This document shows positions 42,307 to 55,344 of a DNA stretch of 64,000 nucleotides, piece after piece. Both the position numbers and the translations under genes were made by a program. Every line of letters begins with the position of its first letter. The stretch's first letter is position 1. A model generated the notes under the pieces. The model saw only the letters and a list, made by a program, of their open reading frames with translations. It ran no database searches and was not told the DNA's origin. This DNA comes from Okapia johnstoni (lineage: Eukaryota > Chordata > Mammalia > Artiodactyla > Giraffidae), in contig CM044322.1 in the NCBI GenBank assembly GCA_024291935.2, positions 21,327,405 to 21,391,404 of the forward strand, given 5' to 3'.

Positions 42307-44069
42307 ATATACACACAAATTATCTGTTTATTTCAAGATTAGGGATATGGTTTAGGTTAGGGACTTTTATTTTTGTACTAAAATCTTCTTTTGCTTTCCC
42401 ACAATAAGCATGGGCCACTTTTCAGTAAAACTTTTTTAACACATTAAAAATATATTCTGAAAAGTTTTCTATTATCTTGAGTAAAGATTTAGAAAGTTAA
42501 CTGGAAAAAAAACCAAAACACATTGTATTTACAAAGAGCTGAACTCTGGATAGAAATCTGGGAGGAAATGCAAAACGATAGATCATTTCTTATTAATCTT
42601 TGAGTCTTCACCCCTGACACAGTGCCTGGCATATAATTAGCATCTACTGTTGTCAAACGAGTAAATCCTTTATTTTGTTCTTACTTCAGAAGAAACCAGT
42701 AAAAAGAGGCATAGATCTGTAGATTTCAGAAAAGTAACCAAAAAAGATGAACCTTCTTCAAATAAGAACTTCCACAGGCTTAATTTTAATCCTCAGCCTG
42801 ACACATTAAGCTCAGTATATTTTCTTTCTCTCTTTCTTCTTTCTTTTTCTTTTTTTGGTACTCCATTTGGGAGTGGATTTCCTTGGGTCTTTCTTCCTTT
42901 TCTTTTCCAGTATCATTTTCATTGCTATGTTAGATCTGACCTTTGGCATAGCTCTTCCTTGCCATTGCTTTTGGGGCATATCCGTGGGGTTATCTGGGTG
43001 ACAATTGGTGATAAGCAAGCTATTCCTTTCTGCTGTACCTTCTAGTCCATAATCTGCTAGGGGTTGGGCAATGGGCAAGAGGTGAGGCATTGATTGGTTG
43101 GTTTCCAGACAGTTGCTTCCTTTCCATGGGGAAAGCCAAGAAGAATATCTTCCTCTTCTTCCAAGACACAAGCTGAGAGTTTTTCCCTTAAGGGGACTCT
43201 CTAGCTCTGAGAGGTCTTAAGTTAGGTTAGAATCAAAGAAAGAAGTAAACCACCTGAATGACATTATATTTCTACCACACAGAATGCCACCTTTCCCACT
43301 TTTCATCAATTAGTTTTTGGGTGGATAGAAGCCAAGAAAGACTCTTTTGGTTCATCTTCCCAAGACAGTGAACAGATTTTGGCCATAGCTGAAGCAAAAA
43401 CAATAGCTGAATCAGTCAGTCATCAGCATCTGGTCCAGTCTGTGAGAGCTGGTCAGCAGAGCCCTAGTCTGGTGTGTTTGATGCTGGTGTGGTCCATAGG
43501 CTAACGGGCATAACTGTGCTGCATGGCACAAAACCCTGTTATGTTAAAGGCAGAACATAGAAAGCCAGTGAAGAATAATAACTTAAGTCTGTATAATACT
43601 TTATGTGTTACAACCCCAGGGTTGAAAACCAGATGCAAAGGCTCTTTTTATGTACATTTACAATGACAAAGTTAGCACTCAAATGGCAAAGAGATTATAG
43701 CATATAGCTATTTTCTTTCAATGATTAATTAATTCATTCAACAAATGTTTGCTAAAGGCCTGCTACATGCAAAACCCTGTAGCGAGCAGAGAGGGGGTTT
43801 AGAGGAAACAGCTGTTCTATGGCACCCCCAGGCAGGCAGGCCTGATGAAGGTGCTACTGATGCTCAGCCGGGTGGTGTCATAAACAGCAGCTTCCAGAAG
43901 GATCTAAGTTTTTTGAAACATATGTGTGAGGATTTAATTTGAGTCTTCAAGTCCCCAGGCTCTGGTGCAGAGTCCGGAGTAAACTGGATCTGTAGGTTGA
44001 GGCAAGAAGTTATCAAAATAATATTACCAAACAGCCTGTTATGTAGCTTTTCTCATTTAGTCCTCAAAC

Positions 44070-44314
44070 ATGCGTGCTCAGTCACTCAGTCATGTCTGAG
44101 TCTTTTGTGACCTTGTGGGTTGTAGCTCACCAGGCTCCTCTGTCCATGAAATTCTCCAAGCAATAATACTAGAGTGGAAAAAAAAAAAAAATACTAGAAT
44201 AGGTTGCCATTTCCTCCTCCAGGGGATCTTCCTGAACCAGGGATTGAATTCAAGTCTTCTGAGTCTCCTGCATTGGTAGGTAGATTCTTTACCACTGTGC
44301 CACCTGGGAAGCCC
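44070..44314 (-). mobile_element. Bov-tA SINE, antisense, with internal poly-A duplication
   Basis: Antisense Bov-tA in which 'aatactagagtgg' is followed by about 14 A and then a second 'aatactagaatagg'. It splits a MIR-like sequence (44037-44069 and 44325-44440). Confidence 0.88.
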
Positions 44315-44767
44315 TCCAGACATACACATCACTTAAGTCTTGCCTTCCCTATTTATAGATAAGAAAATAAAGCCTCAGAGAGCTTAAGTAACTTGCATGT
44401 CGTCACCAAAGCATTACGTGACTGAGTGAGGGCCAGAAGAATACCTTCATTTACCAAGATACATAGCAAATGGCGGCATGCTATTTTGCCTGCCAATGGC
44501 ACAAGAAGAGATGAAGGTGGGAAGGTTAGTGGACAAAATGGAAGTGAGATCAAGATGGAAGTGAAGCCGAGTCATGGGTCTAAAGTGACCACCAGGGCCA
44601 GATGTCAACCATGGTTAGACTTCATCATGGACCTACTGCCTTTCACCTTTAGTTTTCTGGATTTTTGGTTGGTTGGTGTTGATTTTGGGGGAGTAGGGGG
44701 AGGGGTGGTGGCCCATGATCAATGATGACAACCCAGTTTCTGGAGGAGTATTTGTTTTCCTGTGCAG

Positions 44768-44888
44768 CAGTGCTTCTCAAAATTTAATATGCCTGTATAT
44801 CACCTGGGATCTTCTTGAAATGGCGATTCTGACTTAGTAAGTCTGGGTGGAGCCTGAGATTCTGCATGTCTAACAAGCTCCTGTATGA
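44768..44888 (+). mobile_element. MER5A-like hAT element, truncated
   Basis: It begins cagtgcttctcaaaatttaat and has 'atcacctgggatcttcttgaaatg' and 'gcctgagattctgcatgtctaacaagctcc', the MER5A pattern. It stops before the right inverted end. Confidence 0.75.
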
Positions 44889-45559
44889 CACCAAATAGCA
44901 AAGCTAGATTCTCTCCTCAGAGACCAACAGGGTGTGGATTCCTTCATCATCCTGCTTATCCTACCTGGTACAAGAACCTCAACACAGGAGCCACACCACA
45001 GTGGACTCTAGAGCTGTGTCCTGCTGTCATCTCTGCAGAGGACAGTCTGTCACAGAGAGGAGGACAAGCCTGAATGGTTTTCACTTTGGACCAGGACTTT
45101 TCTCCTATTAAGCCATTGATTATTAGGCTTGTGTGCAGAATTGAACAGTCTTAAGCCTTTGGGCACTGAAAGGAATTGGAAACATGCCAACAATTAGTAT
45201 TAAATGTGATAAGCTTTTTTTTTTAATCACCTTGTACTGTAGACAACACTATCCTCATCTTACTATCTCAAGGATTCTGTTTTTTAAAAATAATGTTTGA
45301 GTCCCCCACCTGTTCTCCTCTCAAAATAAAAAATTATTACAGTTTCATATTTTAACCTGGCTAGTATTTTAGTTGATGGAATGACACTTCTGGTGGCAAT
45401 ATCGAACTTCTTTCATATAATGATGGGCCTGACAATAGTGACATCTTGTCCAAAATATACAAGTTAGTAGTTGATTATATAGATTTCTGGATATAGCTGC
45501 TCAAAATATGTAAGCTTTTGCCTTCACAGCTTGATGGATTGCTTCCTGAGCATGGGCTC

Positions 45560-45940
45560 ATTCATTCATTTATTCATTTCCTTCTATATCTGAACATTGG
45601 TCTAGGCACTTTGCGTATAATGGCGAATGACACAGAAAAACTTCCTGCTTCTACAGAGCTCATATCTTAGTGAAGAGAGAAAGAAAGCGGCAAGTGAGAA
45701 ATAAATGAGAGCAATGATTCTAGACAGTGATAGATACTATGAAGAAACTAAAATCAGAGGATGTAATAGAGGGTGACTGGACGATGGGGAAAGGGGTGCT
45801 GATTAAGATGGCAGGCACAGAGAAGGCCTCAATGATAGTGGTGAAGCGGAGAGTTCGAGCTGAGATCTGGCAGACAGAGCTAATCATGCAAAGATCTAGG
45901 AACCGAACAATCCAGGCAGGGGACATAGAAAATGCAAAGG
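45560..45940 (-). repeat. Ancient L2-like repeat, antisense
   Basis: It starts 'attcattcatttattcatttc' and has 'ggtctaggcactttgcgtataatggcgaatgacacag' and 'ctacagagctcatatcttagtg', an antisense L2 3' end. The 'gcagacagagctaatcatgcaaagatc' part is the commonly linked downstream sequence. Diverged. Confidence 0.5.
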
Positions 45941-46499
45941 CTTCATAAGTTTTTGAATTCTCATAGCTTCTAGCATCATGTAGCACATATAGAATTTACT
46001 TAATAAATATCAGACTCATAACCACTATTACTGAGAAGAAAGAGGCCTGGATTCTCTGGTGGACTATGAAGAGAAGAAACTCTACTTCTAGCCAAACTTG
46101 TTGCTTTCTAAATTCTGCAAGCTAGGCTGAGATCGGCTTGTTTAGCCCCCACTTCTTTTATCCAAAATGTAGATCAGTGCTCAGCGGGCAGCCCATGGTG
46201 CTATTGATCCAAGCAAATAAGCATATGGCAGCTGGTTTAAGAGTACAATTCCTATACTTACTAAGACTTTTATGTTGATCTTAAGTTATGGTCTCCATAG
46301 CAAAACTAATAGTTTATCTCTGCACAAAAAAAAAAAAATAAAAAATGGGGGAAAAATTGCAAGATAAGTAATGAGGCAATGGGAAATTCTGCACCAAAGG
46401 TGAAAATTTGAACTTGACATCACTTGGGCTTTCTGCATTTTGGGGGATGGATGCCTTGTGTCTTAAGTGCAATATATCTATATTATAGTCCATCCGACT

Positions 46500-46720
46500 C
46501 TAAGGCAGTGTGTTGAGGAAAAGAGCACTGTGAGGGGGAGGGGGGCAGGGGGTGTGGGGGCTGGGGAGCGGTCAGGAGACCTGGGATACTGGGCTCAGTT
46601 GAGCCATTAGCCAGCCAGCTGACCTTGGGTAAATTACTTAACCCTCTTCAAAATCATTTTCCCATCTGTATAATAACTAACTTGAATTAGGTAATACTTA
46701 GAGCTTCTTCTACTTTTAGT
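46500..46720 (+). repeat. MIR SINE, sense
   Basis: It contains 'agctgaccttgggtaaattacttaaccctc' and 'cattttcccatctgtataataac'. A G-rich run (46534-46570) interrupts it. Confidence 0.7.
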
Positions 46721-46757
46721 TCTCTGTGACTCTATATACACAGCAAATTATTTCTAC

Positions 46758-46840
46758 ATATTAGAAATAGAATAATAGATAATAGATATAATAGAATAAT
46801 AGACTAGAATAGATAATAGAATACTATAATAGTAGAATGC
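46758..46840 (+). repeat. ATAGA-rich simple repeat
   Basis: Repeated 'agaataatagataatag' type units. Confidence 0.85.
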
Positions 46841-46919
46841 AGCATTTAATAAGACCTGGATCAAGGTTCAATAGGCTAACTCAACTGATGCTGCAATGGA
46901 AGGAGTTTAATACTGTTGT

Positions 46920-47110
46920 TTATAGCAAGGATTTAAAGTCAGACAGATAGACGTCAGAATTTTTATTAAGTTTACTTAATGGCTGTGAGCCTCATTTTCC
47001 CTGTCTGTAAAATAGGGCTATTGATACTTAGCTTACAAGTAAGGATCGGATACAATAATTATTTATGAAACAGAGTGTCTAGCATCCTGTAACTGTTCTA
47101 TGCATTTGAC
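46920..47110 (+). repeat. MIR SINE, sense
   Basis: It contains 'tttaaagtcagacagatagacgtcag' and 'gtgagcctcattttccctgtctgtaaaatagggc'. Confidence 0.7.
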
Positions 47111-49244
47111 TCATTATTAGCACTATTATTATTACTAGCATTATTTCAATTAAATTTGCAGTTCAGTTCACTAATTTTTGAACAAAATAGCAGCTGATCA
47201 AAATATCAGGAAGTAAAACTGGATAAATGTGTTCTTTCTAGAAACACTGCTGTGTCTCTTTTTTAGAAGTCACAAATTGCTAACTAGCCCAGTGGAACAG
47301 GGATGACAAACCTCAATTACAAAAATCAAGACCAGAATCACATCTTTTGGGAGCTATTTTCAGTCCCAGTTATATAGCTCTTTTGCTGAAAAAAGACCAG
47401 GAAATAAACCCCACCCCTATGAGAGGGATTTTTTTTTTTTTTTGATGGGGGAAGGGAGGTTATAAGAATGTGCTCTCTGTGGAAAAGAATCCATGGGAAG
47501 CTTTGATAAGCAGCCGGTGTTGCTGCTTTTTAAGTGCAAAGGAGCTGTCGGGTGCATCTTTTGAAGGGGGGAGTTCATGCAGGTGTCCAGCTGTACCAGC
47601 CTTCCCTTTACTTTTGACTTGAAACCTGCACTGCTGGCTGCACCGGCTGCATACAGATGCAGACTTCAGTTCCCCTTGCGCCCCGGAGGTGAGACCCTGG
47701 CTCTAGTAACAACCCAAGTTCCAGCATAAGTGGATGTTGGAATTGAGAGATAACTGACTAATAGTTTCTGTGTTTTTGTCAGGCTCCTATCTTTTCCTAT
47801 TCTCCCTTAATAATGTGCTTTAGGGGACTACTCTTGTATTCTCAGAGGCACAAGGGGGTCAACAATTTCTGAAAGGTGGGGGCTACAGCTAATAAATCTC
47901 CAAGGTCACTCCCTACTCCTACCCCATCTCTTGCAACACATAATGCCAAGCACAGCATCTAGCAGGCAGTCAGTAAATGCTGGTTGAATAAGTGAGTGAA
48001 TGCCATACTTTTGTCTCCTCCTTTTCCCCTTCCAAGAGAAACAGCGGCCTGTTGTCTAAGACAGCATCTCCTCAAACACCTTTTCCTTCAGCCCCTAGCA
48101 CTAGTCCTCCCTCTCATCATCCCTCTTCCTTATCTCCAGGTTTGATTGTTTCGTGCAGGGGACATCACGCACTTGCCCTGTCTCGGGGTTTATGTCATGT
48201 CTTAGGATTTGGCACAGGAAGAATAGGCTAGTCTTTAAAACTGAGCGACCAACACAAGGTAGGACTGGAATTATCTACTAGGAACTGGGGCAAATCCATG
48301 TGTGGACCTCCAATATGTGATTGTTATTTCAAGTTTCTGGCTGTAGGAGCACCCGTTAGTGCTGTAGGAGCCAACAATAGTTTTTCTTTTACCACATTTC
48401 CTATCATTGCTTTTTTTTAAAAGCAAGTAGGAATGCAACTTGTGTAGGAATGCAACACAAGACATAAAACTATGTTGACTTAAACCAACAAATCAACAAC
48501 CCCCTTTCATCTAAGCTTATCCATTTGGCCACTACTCATTTCAATTCATTACTAGTTTGCATTCCTCTGTCATCAGAGACTGTCTCCCTGAATCTCATGG
48601 AACTCTTCGGAAGTTGGTTCAATTACTAAAAGATGAAAATTAAAAGGAATAATTAAAAATACATTAGAAAAAACTGATGTTAAGGAAATCAGCAAAAAAA
48701 AAAAATGGAGTAGGTAAGTAAGTAATTTAGAAAAAAAAGAGAGTAGTTGACATCATTTTCAAATGTGGCCCTATCTGTCAGCTACACTACAAAATGAGGC
48801 TGATTAATGTTAGAACAGTCAAAGGCCCCAGAACACATCATTTCTGTCTCCGTTACTGATGAGAGGAAGATGGTTTTCCAATCATATCAACTTCCCTCTA
48901 AGAAATTCCCTAGTACACTTGACACAATTGCTGATATATGGGTGCCAGCAGAGTCAAGGGTGCGACCTCGATTAGCAGCACTGTGAGGGAAGGCCGTGAG
49001 TTCCTCTGCAAGGTAATGATGTGTGTGCCTTCCTTCAGAAATGTGTGTCATTTGCTGTAGATCAATGCCGTGCTAGACATCAGGAATACATGGGTAGTAA
49101 GAGAAGGCTCCTGGCCCACTGTGGGATTCTAGATGTTGAGGCCAAGCATAACTCTTTCTTTTGCCAGCCTCATCTTGCTGCTTCTCTTCTTTTGTTTGGC
49201 TAGTCAGCATCTGTGGGACAGCATGGTTGAACTCTCTGAAAAGA

Positions 49245-49458
49245 AAGTAAAAGAAAGGGTTAGTCGTTCAGTCGTGTTTGACTCCTTGCAATCCCATGGA
49301 CTGTGGCCCGCCAGGCTCCTCTGTCCATGGGATTCTCCAAGCAAGAATGCTGGAGTGCCATTTCCTTCTCCAGGGGAATCTTTCTGATCCAGGGATCAAA
49401 CCCAAGTCTCCTGCATTGCAGGTGAATTCTTTACCATCTGAGCCAACAGGGAAGCCCT
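49245..49458 (-). mobile_element. Bov-tA SINE, antisense
   Basis: Antisense Bov-tA from 'agtaaaagaaagggttagtcgttcagtcg' to 'gagccaacagggaagccc'. Confidence 0.9.
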
Positions 49459-50416
49459 CTCTAGGCTTTTCTTTGACCCACAAAAGAGGCAGAGAAAGTT
49501 GTTGAAAGGTCCCAAACATACTTCTCACTCTGAGAGTTCATCCCATTCCTTGGAAAGTTTCTTCAGCCTATGTGTATTCTGTCTACTGCCAAAGTGCCCA
49601 TATTCAAGGTGGCTGCTGCTCCCAGGAGCAATCTGTGAGACACTGAAGATGGGACGCAAAGGGACAGGTGTGGAGAGCTTTAGATGGAAGACCCATGGCA
49701 GTACCAACAATTCCTGGGGAGAGGGGCTATTGGGCCAGGTTGGACTATTCCCTGGTCATGTGTGATGGCCACACCACTGTCTGGCTGCTTTGTGCAGGGC
49801 TGTGTGCAGACTACCTGTGGTCTGGCAACCTCCCACTGAGGCCAGAGAGGGGGATGGTACCCACCTAAACAGAGTTCATACCCTGGGGCTCCAGGAAGTG
49901 GTCACACCGGTCTCCCCTTAAAGCCTAACATGACTGGAAAGGGATAGAGAGCTTGGCAAAGACTTAACCACACAAGACCCATCCAGTTGATCAAGTCTGG
50001 CAGGGGATGGGGTTCATTCCACAGAGTTAGAATCTAACAGCACAGAAGCCCTTGGTTTAGAGCAACTGCAAACATCAAGCAGGTTCAAAAGACTTGAAAA
50101 TATTTTTCTTTTGCTGATCAACAAAATAACAAAGAAAGAAAAAGAAAGGTCGAAGCATTTCTCCAGTCCAATTTCTCAATAAATCTGCCAGTTAAAATAT
50201 GTGATTTTTAGGTGAAATGGGAGTGCCTGTGACAGAGGAAAACAGCCTAATTGGATCGGCCAATAGCCTAGACTCCCTTGACATTTTCTTGTTTCCTTGG
50301 GGTTTTTCTTTAGTCAGGTTCATTCCACAGGGGCTTTTATAAAGTCACTCTGTGTGTGCCTCTGTCGCCCGCCCTGACTGCTGTGGTCCCTCTTGTCAAT
50401 TTATTGCAATGTCAGT

Positions 50417-50434
50417 CAATTACTGTGGTAATTG
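50417..50434. promoter_or_regulatory. Palindromic homeodomain-like motif pair
   Basis: caattac tgtg gtaattg: perfect 7-bp inverted arms around a 4-bp spacer, each holding a TAATT core as recognised by homeodomain proteins. It lies in a repeat-free block (50240-50600) with further ATTA/TTAT motifs. Function is inference; such motifs also occur by chance. Confidence 0.3.
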
Positions 50435-50802
50435 GTTCTATATATATTGATGTGTTTGGGGGCATTTGTGGCTTTATGTACCTTCTTCTTAAGAGAGCAG
50501 AGACTCTGCCCACATCTTTGCATCTCCCCATAGCTGTTACTTCAGACTCTGCTCACAGTGCGTTCATATTCAATACTGATCATGGTAATGTGGCTGTAGA
50601 TAATCAAGAGATGCCAGCCCCCAAGCTTTACTGGTCGGTTGCTGCATTCTTTTACAGAGCTGGGTAGAAAGAAATGTAATTTTTTCAGAATTTCCACTGT
50701 ATCTCCCTTTGAGGGTGATCCATGTGGAGATCATGAATCTTGCATTCACTGGGCTGGTAAAGATCATTAATGATCTACAGATAAACATAAAAGCAAAATT
50801 TT

Positions 50803-50950
50803 AAAATAAATTTATTTATTTTTAATTGGAGAATAATTGCTTCACAATTTTGTGTTAATTTCTGCCATACATCCACATGAAACAGCCATGGGTAGGATGG
50901 GGTGGAAGGTGGGAGGGAGGTTGAAGAGGGAAGGGACATAAAAACAAATC
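50803..50950 (-). mobile_element. Ruminant L1 3' end, antisense
   Basis: Antisense L1 3' UTR: 'aaataaatttatttatttttaattggag', 'cttcacaattttgtgttaatttctgcc', then a T/G-rich 'gggatggggtggaaggtgggagggagg' block. Confidence 0.75.
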
Positions 50951-50997
50951 GAAACCAATTATAGTTCAATCAGTCATTTTTTAAAAACTATTTTATC

Positions 50998-52080
50998 ATT
51001 CAGTGAATACTGATTGAGGTTCTGCTTTGTGTAGGCACTGGGCAAACAGCACTGTAGAAAGAACTTGATTCCTGCTCTCATGGAGAAGATGTGGGTGAGA
51101 CAGAATATAAACAAGTCAGTAAAGAGTAAACAAAATACTAGAAACTTTGAGCTATGAGGGGGGGTGAAGTGACAGAGGGTGGCAAGGCAGTGTCCACTTT
51201 AGAAAGAGTCATCCGGGAGGATGTGAGCGGCATTTATGTTGAGATTGGAGGCTGAGCTGGAGGAAAGCCATCCCAGGAAGGGGGAATGGCCAGTGCAAAG
51301 TCCTGGGTGGGGAGGCCTAGCGGGCTTACAGCTTGGGGAGTGAGGAAACCTTGGCCTGGCTGAAGCTGGAAAGGATGGGGATGGCTGGGCAGAGTCATGG
51401 AGGCAAGTGCCCCAGGCACACCTGTGTGTCAGGATGCATCCTGCACTGGGTAGAGAACAGCTTCGAGGGAGGTCAGAGTGGACCCAAGGACACTAATTAA
51501 GGACCTAAAGCAGGAACCCAGGCAGTGGACATTGCAGAGGCAAGAACAGAGTGAGGTTTGTTTATGTCATAGAGAAACTTGGAGACAGGGTGAGTCTGGG
51601 AGAGAGAGGAGCTGGGGAAGTAGAGTTGAGATAATTTCTAGATATTTGCTTGGGCAACTGATGATGCTGGAGCACCGTTGACACACTGGGGCGGGTAGGG
51701 GGCAATGGGATGGGACAGGTCGGGGAAGGGTGGGGAATGAAGAGCTTCATGCAAACTTAGAATTGCCATGGATTCAGCCAGGTGGAGAGGTCAGGTCTGG
51801 AGCTCAAAGCAGAGGTCGGTGCTAGAGTTTCAAGTTGGAGCCTGCAGAGTTCAACCAGCATCCTGGATGATCTTACCCGGGGAGGAAGACAGAGAAGCGA
51901 AGCAGGCCCTGGGTCAAACTCTGAGTTGCTCACACGGTTAGAGGCCAGGTGAAGATGGCAGGTGGAGGGGGAATTCAGCAAAGGAGACCGTGAGGGATCA
52001 GCAGGGAGGTGGGAGCATCCGAGGAAGGCTGAGGTTAGGAAGACAGTGGGCACCTGTCTGGTCCGGCTGGCTGAGATTTG
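50998..52080 (-). repeat. Ancient L2-like repeat tract, antisense, patchy
   Basis: It starts like an antisense L2 3' end ('gtgaatactgattgaggttctg', 'cctgctctcatggagaagatg') and continues with gene-free, G-rich sequence of the kind often found next to it ('ggaatggccagtgcaaagtcctgg'). Boundaries and class are uncertain. Confidence 0.4.
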
Positions 52081-52623
52081 TCAGTCAAACATCATAGCCT
52101 TAGAGCAGTGTTCCCTTAGAAAATCATAAAATATTGTCACCGCAAAGGCCCTGGTGAAATATGTGCAGGAACTTCCAATTATGAGTATTTTTCACATTGC
52201 TCATACCTCTCCCCACTATTATGAAGTGAGGAGGTAGGTTCGTGTTATGATCCTGTCTGGTGAGGGGTCTTTGTGAGTTGTGCTCACTCACAATGGCTTC
52301 ACTTTGAATTGTGAAGCCATGAAAGGTGCTTTGCAAATCAGAGCTCTGTCCTTCGGGGCATCTCCAGAGTGAGCGTGTTGTCGCAGATCCTCAGGGCCCT
52401 GAGCGGTGGAACCATTCCCCACACGAGACGTCTGCCTGCAGACCCTGTGCTCTTGAAAGATGCCCCCGCCCCTCCCACTGGCAGTGCTACACCCCCAGTT
52501 CCAGGGGAGGAGCAGACACTAGTCTGTGGTCACACAGAGAGTGGCAGAACCAGGAGTGGAGCCCAAGCTCAGTCATTCATTGTCCTTGTCTCTCAGATCT
52601 GCACGTTGCTTTCTGAAAGTATT

Positions 52624-52957
52624 AAAAATCAGGAGGCACAGATGCATAGAACAGCCTTATGGACTCTGAGGGAGAAGGTGAGGGTGGGACGTTCTGGGAG
52701 AATAGCATTGAAACATGTATATTATCATATGTAAAACAGAACACCATTCCAGGTTCAATGCATGAGACAAATGTTCAGGGCTGGGGCAATGGGATGACCC
52801 AGAGGGATGGGATGGGGAGGGAGGTGGGAGAGGGGTTCAGGATGGGGAACACATATAAACCCATGGCTTATTCATGACAGTGTATGGCAAAAACCACTAC
52901 AATATTGTAAAGTAATTAGCCCCCAACTAAAATAAATAAATTTATTAAAAAAAAAAA
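52624..52957 (+). mobile_element. Ruminant L1 3' end, sense, 5'-truncated, with target duplication
   Basis: About 310 bp of L1 3' UTR ('gatgcatagaacagccttatgg' ... 'gtaaagtaattagcccccaac') ending in poly-A. Direct repeats of the type aaaatcaggagg flank it, before 52637 and after the poly-A at about 52950. No coding part of L1 is present. Confidence 0.82.
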
Positions 52958-53204
52958 ATCAGGAGGAGGGCTTGGGACGCTTGTTCCACTAACTGGATGT
53001 GTCTCTTTGAATTTTGGATCATCCCACAATGCTATCCCAGGATAAACACCCCCTCCTATAAGGCTGCCAGATTCTACTTGAGATGGTCTACTCTTAGCAG
53101 TTTTATTATTACTAGGCATGATTAGCATAATAGCAAACAAAATAAAATCTTTACCCTGCCCATTTCTTACTTTGCCATCCCAGTCCTGGGAAGAGAGTTC
53201 CTTC

Positions 53205-53990
53205 CAACAACTTAAGAAACAGTCACTGAATACCTACTGCGAAAAGTATACTAAATGCCAGTTCCTATGCCAAGTGTCCAGAATACTCTGATGAATAAGA
53301 GCCAGGCCCTGCCCTCAAGCTGTTCATAAATTATGTGGGAGGGTGTCCAGTAAACCAGAAATTGCAATATAATGTGATAAGGACTATAAGAGACTGGAGA
53401 ACAGTCAGCAGGGAAGAGGGGCTCCTAGCCCAGACTGGAGCCAATTTGTGAAACCTTCCTGGAGTGTTGCCTGGACAAAAAGATGGAGGATGGGTGGACG
53501 TTGACAGGAAACCTCTGGGGGAAATGTGTTCTAAGTGGGAAAAGGCAGGACGTGTAAACACAAGGAATGAGATGACCCAGTGCCCCTGGCACGTGAGGGA
53601 CAGCCGGAGGCAGGGCCGGGGGGTAGGGAGGGTGGGTTGGTAGGGAGGTGTAAAGGGCCCACTGGCCAAGCCCTGTCCTACTTCTATCTTAAAGAAGTTT
53701 GAAGGACCTACTTCTACTTAATGTGGTTTGGGAGTTGTTAAAGAATTCCAGCAGAGAAAGGATGTGTTCCCACTATGCTTTAGAAATTAATACCTGGACA
53801 ACATGGAGGATGACTGACATGAAAACCAGAGATAGGCTGACCAGTCAGGACAATTTTGGAGAAGACCAGATGGGAACTGCTGAAGGTCTGGACTAAGGGG
53901 GAAGAAATGTCGAGTGTAGAGTGGATGTGACAGTAATTTTGGAAACATCGCTAATAGGTGACTTTTTGGATGTGGAGGGTGAGAACGTGG
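53205..53990 (-). repeat. Ancient L2-like repeat, antisense, patchy
   Basis: Pattern 'gaatacctactgcgaaaag..aaatgccagttcctatgcc', 'gccaggccctgccctcaagctgttc', then 'gagaaaggatgtgttcccactatgc' and 'tgggagttgttaaagaattcc'. Diverged; limits approximate. Confidence 0.4.
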
Positions 53991-55344
53991 TCAGCCATGG
54001 CAAGGCCCAGCCCTGGAAATGTCCTAGGTATGCAGAAATGGAAAACCTGGGTCTCCTGCAGTGATTTCCCCAGTTATGGAACGGCAGGAGTTGAAAACTC
54101 TTTAGCCCAGACATTAAACCGAGCTGACTTGGATTGCAGAGTAGCAGAATTTTTGCTTTTCATGATAGTACAGTTTGCTTATGAATGCTGACATGGTGGA
54201 GGATGCCAAAGGTAGTAAACTCACCTTTCTGGGGTGTCCATCCTAGCAATACCTCCTTTTTTAGGGGCTCGTGAGCTGCAGGCGTGCCTTGTGGAGATGC
54301 AGGGTGGGATGGAAAACCTACCTACTCACCTGCTTCCTTATGTCACTAATATCCTGTGTTTTGTCTGGAACCCCAAGTGGAAACACCTTAAACCCAGCTC
54401 AAGGCATGATGCTAACACTTCCTCCAACCCAGCCCAGACCCAGTCATCTGGCCTACCACTGGAGAAAACATTCAGCAGTGATCTGCATGATCTCTGATTT
54501 TCAGACACAAGTTAGTCCATCCACCACAGTAAAAATCACTGCAGTTTTTCTGCTGCAAGCCATCTGGGCAGAGATGAGTTTGGGCCATGGGTGAAAGATG
54601 GAGAAGGGGTAAGGCAGGCAGGATTCAGGTTTATACAACACACCAGTTCTTTCCTGCAGCAGCTGGAGGTCATATTTCTATAAACACTCAGATTCTTACA
54701 ATCCTGAGCATATGTTTCCTTGTTATTTTTTAATTGGCTTTTATTCTAAATTTAACACCAAGCAGTGTGTGATGGCGGTGACTGCGAGCACTAGAGTGGT
54801 ACGTGTCAATTCCAGGGCTGCCTGAGACATCAGGACCTTATCCGCACCCTCCCTCTCCTCCCCACATCACACCAGCCCCCATTACGAAGCTGAAGATTGT
54901 TCCTCCTGCCCTTTTCTGCTGGTGTTGTCATGTTTATAGATGTCAGGTTCCAGGGAACAAAGGGAGAGAGGTAATCTAAAACCCGAATGATACCACCGGA
55001 AGCTGTGTGTAACGGCAGGTGAATGCCAACAGATTGGAGGCTGGTATCAGCAGTCCTGTGATGCATGAAATCCTGCATCCCAGGAAAGGACTTCAGAAAT
55101 TGTCGAAAGCAGCTCAGCAAAATGCAGCGATCGGGTGTTCTCGAGAAAGCTGGGGAAGTCTGATTCTGAAGAACTCGTGTATCTATGATGTGGAAGGAAG
55201 CCAGATGCAAAGGGAGGAGGACTGGGGAGTTAGAGACTCAGTGGCTGAGTGATTTTAAAACACATCCTCATTTGTAAAGTGGGATAATGAGAATATTGCC
55301 GAGGACTGTCAGTACTAAGAGTCTTAAGGTTGGCAGAGCCCCTG

